DNA of 15,292 nucleotides from SAR202 cluster bacterium (lineage in GTDB: Bacteria; Chloroflexota; Dehalococcoidia; Lucifugimonadales; UBA3495). The stretch is from NCBI GenBank assembly GCA_009392095.1, contig VFHF01000164.1, positions 1 to 15,292 on the forward strand, read 5' to 3'. A program made the position numbers and the translations under genes. Under the pieces are notes generated by a model. That model searched no databases and was not told the origin of the DNA. It worked only from the letters and a program-made list of their open reading frames with translations. Positions 14,072 to 15,292 of the stretch are shown piece by piece (position 1 is the first letter of the stretch; every line of letters starts with the position of its first letter).

Positions 14072-14815
14072 CTAGGTGTGGAGCAGTTGCCACTCCAGTG
14101 AGCCCAGGTTGAACGCGATGCGCCGGAAGCCCTCAGCGTAGTCCAGGTCGGTATTCTCTTTGTGGCGGCCAGAGTTGTTTCTGACCCGCTCGAGTCGCTC
14201 TTTCCGGGTTGACCTCATCTGACTGGCGTGGGCGCCTAGAGAGTCAACCTTTACATCCAGGTAGGACCCGATATCAACGAAAACGTCCGGGTCTTCGCCG
14301 CCCCAGAGGAATGCCTGCTCGACTCGGTGCGGCTCCAGTCCCTCCTCGGTGATCTGCTCCGGGAAGTACTGGTAGCTCCAGGCATAGGTGAATGCTGCGT
14401 CGATGGCGACCTGTCCGCTCTTCCTGTGGTCGCGGTGGGTGTGCGAAGTCGTGCGGTAGGGGTCGACAGCGAGGATCAGGTCCGGCTTGAAGCGGCGTAT
14501 CTCGCGGGTAACTTGACTACGGAACAGTTCAGTGTCCTCCAGTCCGCCGTCGGGATGAGCTAGAAAGACCACGTCAGTGACGCCCACGATGTCGGAGGCC
14601 TTGTTCTGTTCTATCACCCGCGTGGCAGCCAATCGCTCGGAAGTCATCTCCCTGTCCCCGGTGCCTTTGTTGCCGTTGGTGCACATCACCACCGCGGCCA
14701 CGGTGCCAAATTCTTTAACCCACTTAGCGAGCGCCCCGCCGCATCCGCCTTCGCAGTCGTCGGGATGGGGCGTGATCGCCATGGCCCTCTTGGGCGCAGT
14801 TGTTAATATTTCCAT
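14072..14815 (-). CDS. PIG-L / LmbE family zinc deacetylase
   Basis: A 247-aa zinc-dependent N-deacetylase of the LmbE/PIG-L family, which act on N-acetylglucosaminyl conjugates such as bacillithiol or mycothiol precursors, GlcNAc-PI or antibiotic intermediates. Motifs: AITPHPDDCEGGCGGAL (13-29) with H17 and D20 as zinc ligands and D19 as general base, and HTHRDHRKSGQ with H125/H127/H130, one of which is the third zinc ligand. The residue after PHPDD is Cys (DDCEGG) instead of the common Glu. The ATG (complement of 14813-14815) fits the family; an upstream in-frame start at 14965 adds 50 unrelated residues. GAGGAG lies about 15 nt upstream, rather far. A TATAAT lies further upstream. The substrate is unknown. 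Confidence 0.92.
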   Translation of the reverse strand: MEILTTAPKRAMAITPHPDDCEGGCGGALAKWVKEFGTVAAVVMCTNGNKGTGDREMTSERLAATRVIEQNKASDIVGVTDVVFLAHPDGGLEDTELFRSQVTREIRRFKPDLILAVDPYRTTSHTHRDHRKSGQVAIDAAFTYAWSYQYFPEQITEEGLEPHRVEQAFLWGGEDPDVFVDIGSYLDVKVDSLGAHASQMRSTRKERLERVRNNSGRHKENTDLDYAEGFRRIAFNLGSLEWQLLHT

Positions 14816-14857
14816 CCAGTTCTTGGTGTTCTCCTCACAGGGGGTTGCCCGCCAGCC

Positions 14858-14863
14858 ATTATA
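14858..14863 (-). promoter_or_regulatory. Possible -10 box for the PIG-L gene
   Basis: The complement of 14858-14863 is a perfect TATAAT, about 43 nt upstream of the PIG-L ATG. No TTGACA-like hexamer is found 16-18 nt further upstream and no TGn extension precedes it, so this is only a candidate. Confidence 0.3.
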
Positions 14864-14980
14864 CGAAATCTCTAGGGGAGAGTGTGGAGAAAACGCGGGA
14901 GTTTCGCAAAAAAATCGAAACGGATTTTCACCTAGGAGGTCCAACGGATGGAAGTGCGGCCACACGGCCTGCTTGCCGGC

Positions 14981-15292
14981 TCAGCTATTGGGGAGGGCTT
15001 TGGAGCGGCCCAGCGCGGTGGTGGCGTAGCGGCCTGGGCGGCCGGGGATGCGCTCTAGCCATGCGAACTTGGAGCGCGCGGCGTTGCGGAGGGTCTGGGT
15101 GAAGTTGCCCGGCCTGCGCCACTCGGCCAGATCGAAGAGCCAGGCCAGGTCATCGGCGGTTATGCCTTCGACACCGAAATGGCGGGTTGCGCCCTCGGCG
15201 GCTACCACCACTCGCCGCATGTCACCCAAGGGCTTGGCATCCCGGCAGAAGGCCGTGAAATTCGCCTCGCCCCTTTTGGACAAAAACTCAGG
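14981..15292 (-). CDS. Unrecognised protein with winged-helix-like C-terminus, probably cut by the window edge
   Basis: The frame ends in TGA (complement of 14981-14983) and is open to the right edge; the earliest start in view is a TTG at 15283, preceded by in-frame codons for PEF, so the gene may begin outside. The visible 100+ residues have no signal peptide or membrane segment. The tail, with ITADDLAWLFDLAEW, then TQTLRNAARSKFAWLERIPG and RPGRYATTALGRSKAL, has the helix-helix-strand-wing look of a winged-helix domain (compare xxGxYxLTxxG wings). I do not recognise the family. It could be a small DNA-binding or phage/plasmid-type accessory protein. It starts upstream of the PIG-L gene on the same strand, 165 bp away, so it could share regulation. 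Confidence 0.5.
   Translation of the reverse strand, partial: PEFLSKRGEANFTAFCRDAKPLGDMRRVVVAAEGATRHFGVEGITADDLAWLFDLAEWRRPGNFTQTLRNAARSKFAWLERIPGRPGRYATTALGRSKALPNS

Noticed and set aside
14948..15058. Plus-strand 36-codon ORF with a perfect AGGAGG 8 nt upstream
   Set aside because: Its Ala/Gly-rich product resembles no family and it lies mostly antisense to the winged-helix-like gene. The AGGAGG is probably chance.

Overview
The window looks like chromosomal DNA of a free-living bacterium, most likely a Chloroflexota lineage near Dehalococcoidia/SAR202. That placement is inferred. It rests on the gene mix (two luciferase-like LLM oxidoreductases, a stand-alone MetE-like protein, a PIG-L deacetylase, a cysteine-type L28) and on the close resemblance of argH to remembered Dehalococcoides-type ArgH. 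No rRNA, tRNA, CRISPR array, insertion sequence or phage gene was seen. The genetic code appears standard, because rpe, argH and the right-edge gene end in TGA.

Layout. Positions 1-4265 (+): the 3' part of polA, a CitE/HpcH-type CoA-ester lyase, folB and a PNPOx-like flavoprotein, closely packed on one strand. 4286-4645 (-): a small cupin. 4807-5126 (+): rpmB with a hairpin-bearing leader, closed by a strong bidirectional terminator. 5166-7344 (-): argH and rpe overlap by 11 bp, and argH is preceded by a short NHL-repeat remnant. 7419-10934 (+): a probable five-gene operon of pterin carbinolamine dehydratase, LLM oxidoreductase, MetE-like protein, an AhpD/CMD-type peroxidase-related protein with an in-frame UGA, and a small dimeric alpha/beta-barrel-like protein. 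10991-12079 (-): a second LLM oxidoreductase. 12345-13603 (+): a VOC-fold protein and an MmcB-like nuclease. 13802-14032 (+): the decayed tail of a class III nucleotidyl cyclase. 14072-14815 (-): PIG-L deacetylase. 14981-right edge (-): an unrecognised protein with a winged-helix-like tail.

The main observation is at 9918-10529. What appears to be two short ORFs is one reading frame split only by a TGA. The TGA falls exactly on the second (peroxidatic) cysteine of the AhpD-type CxxC motif. It is followed by a perfect 8-bp hairpin with a GUU loop, 17 nt downstream, matching the bacterial SECIS pattern. I read it as an unannotated selenoprotein (CxxU) in an operon of redox enzymes. AhpD-like selenoproteins have, as I recall, been reported from marine metagenomes, so the family may not be wholly new, but the operon context is worth checking.
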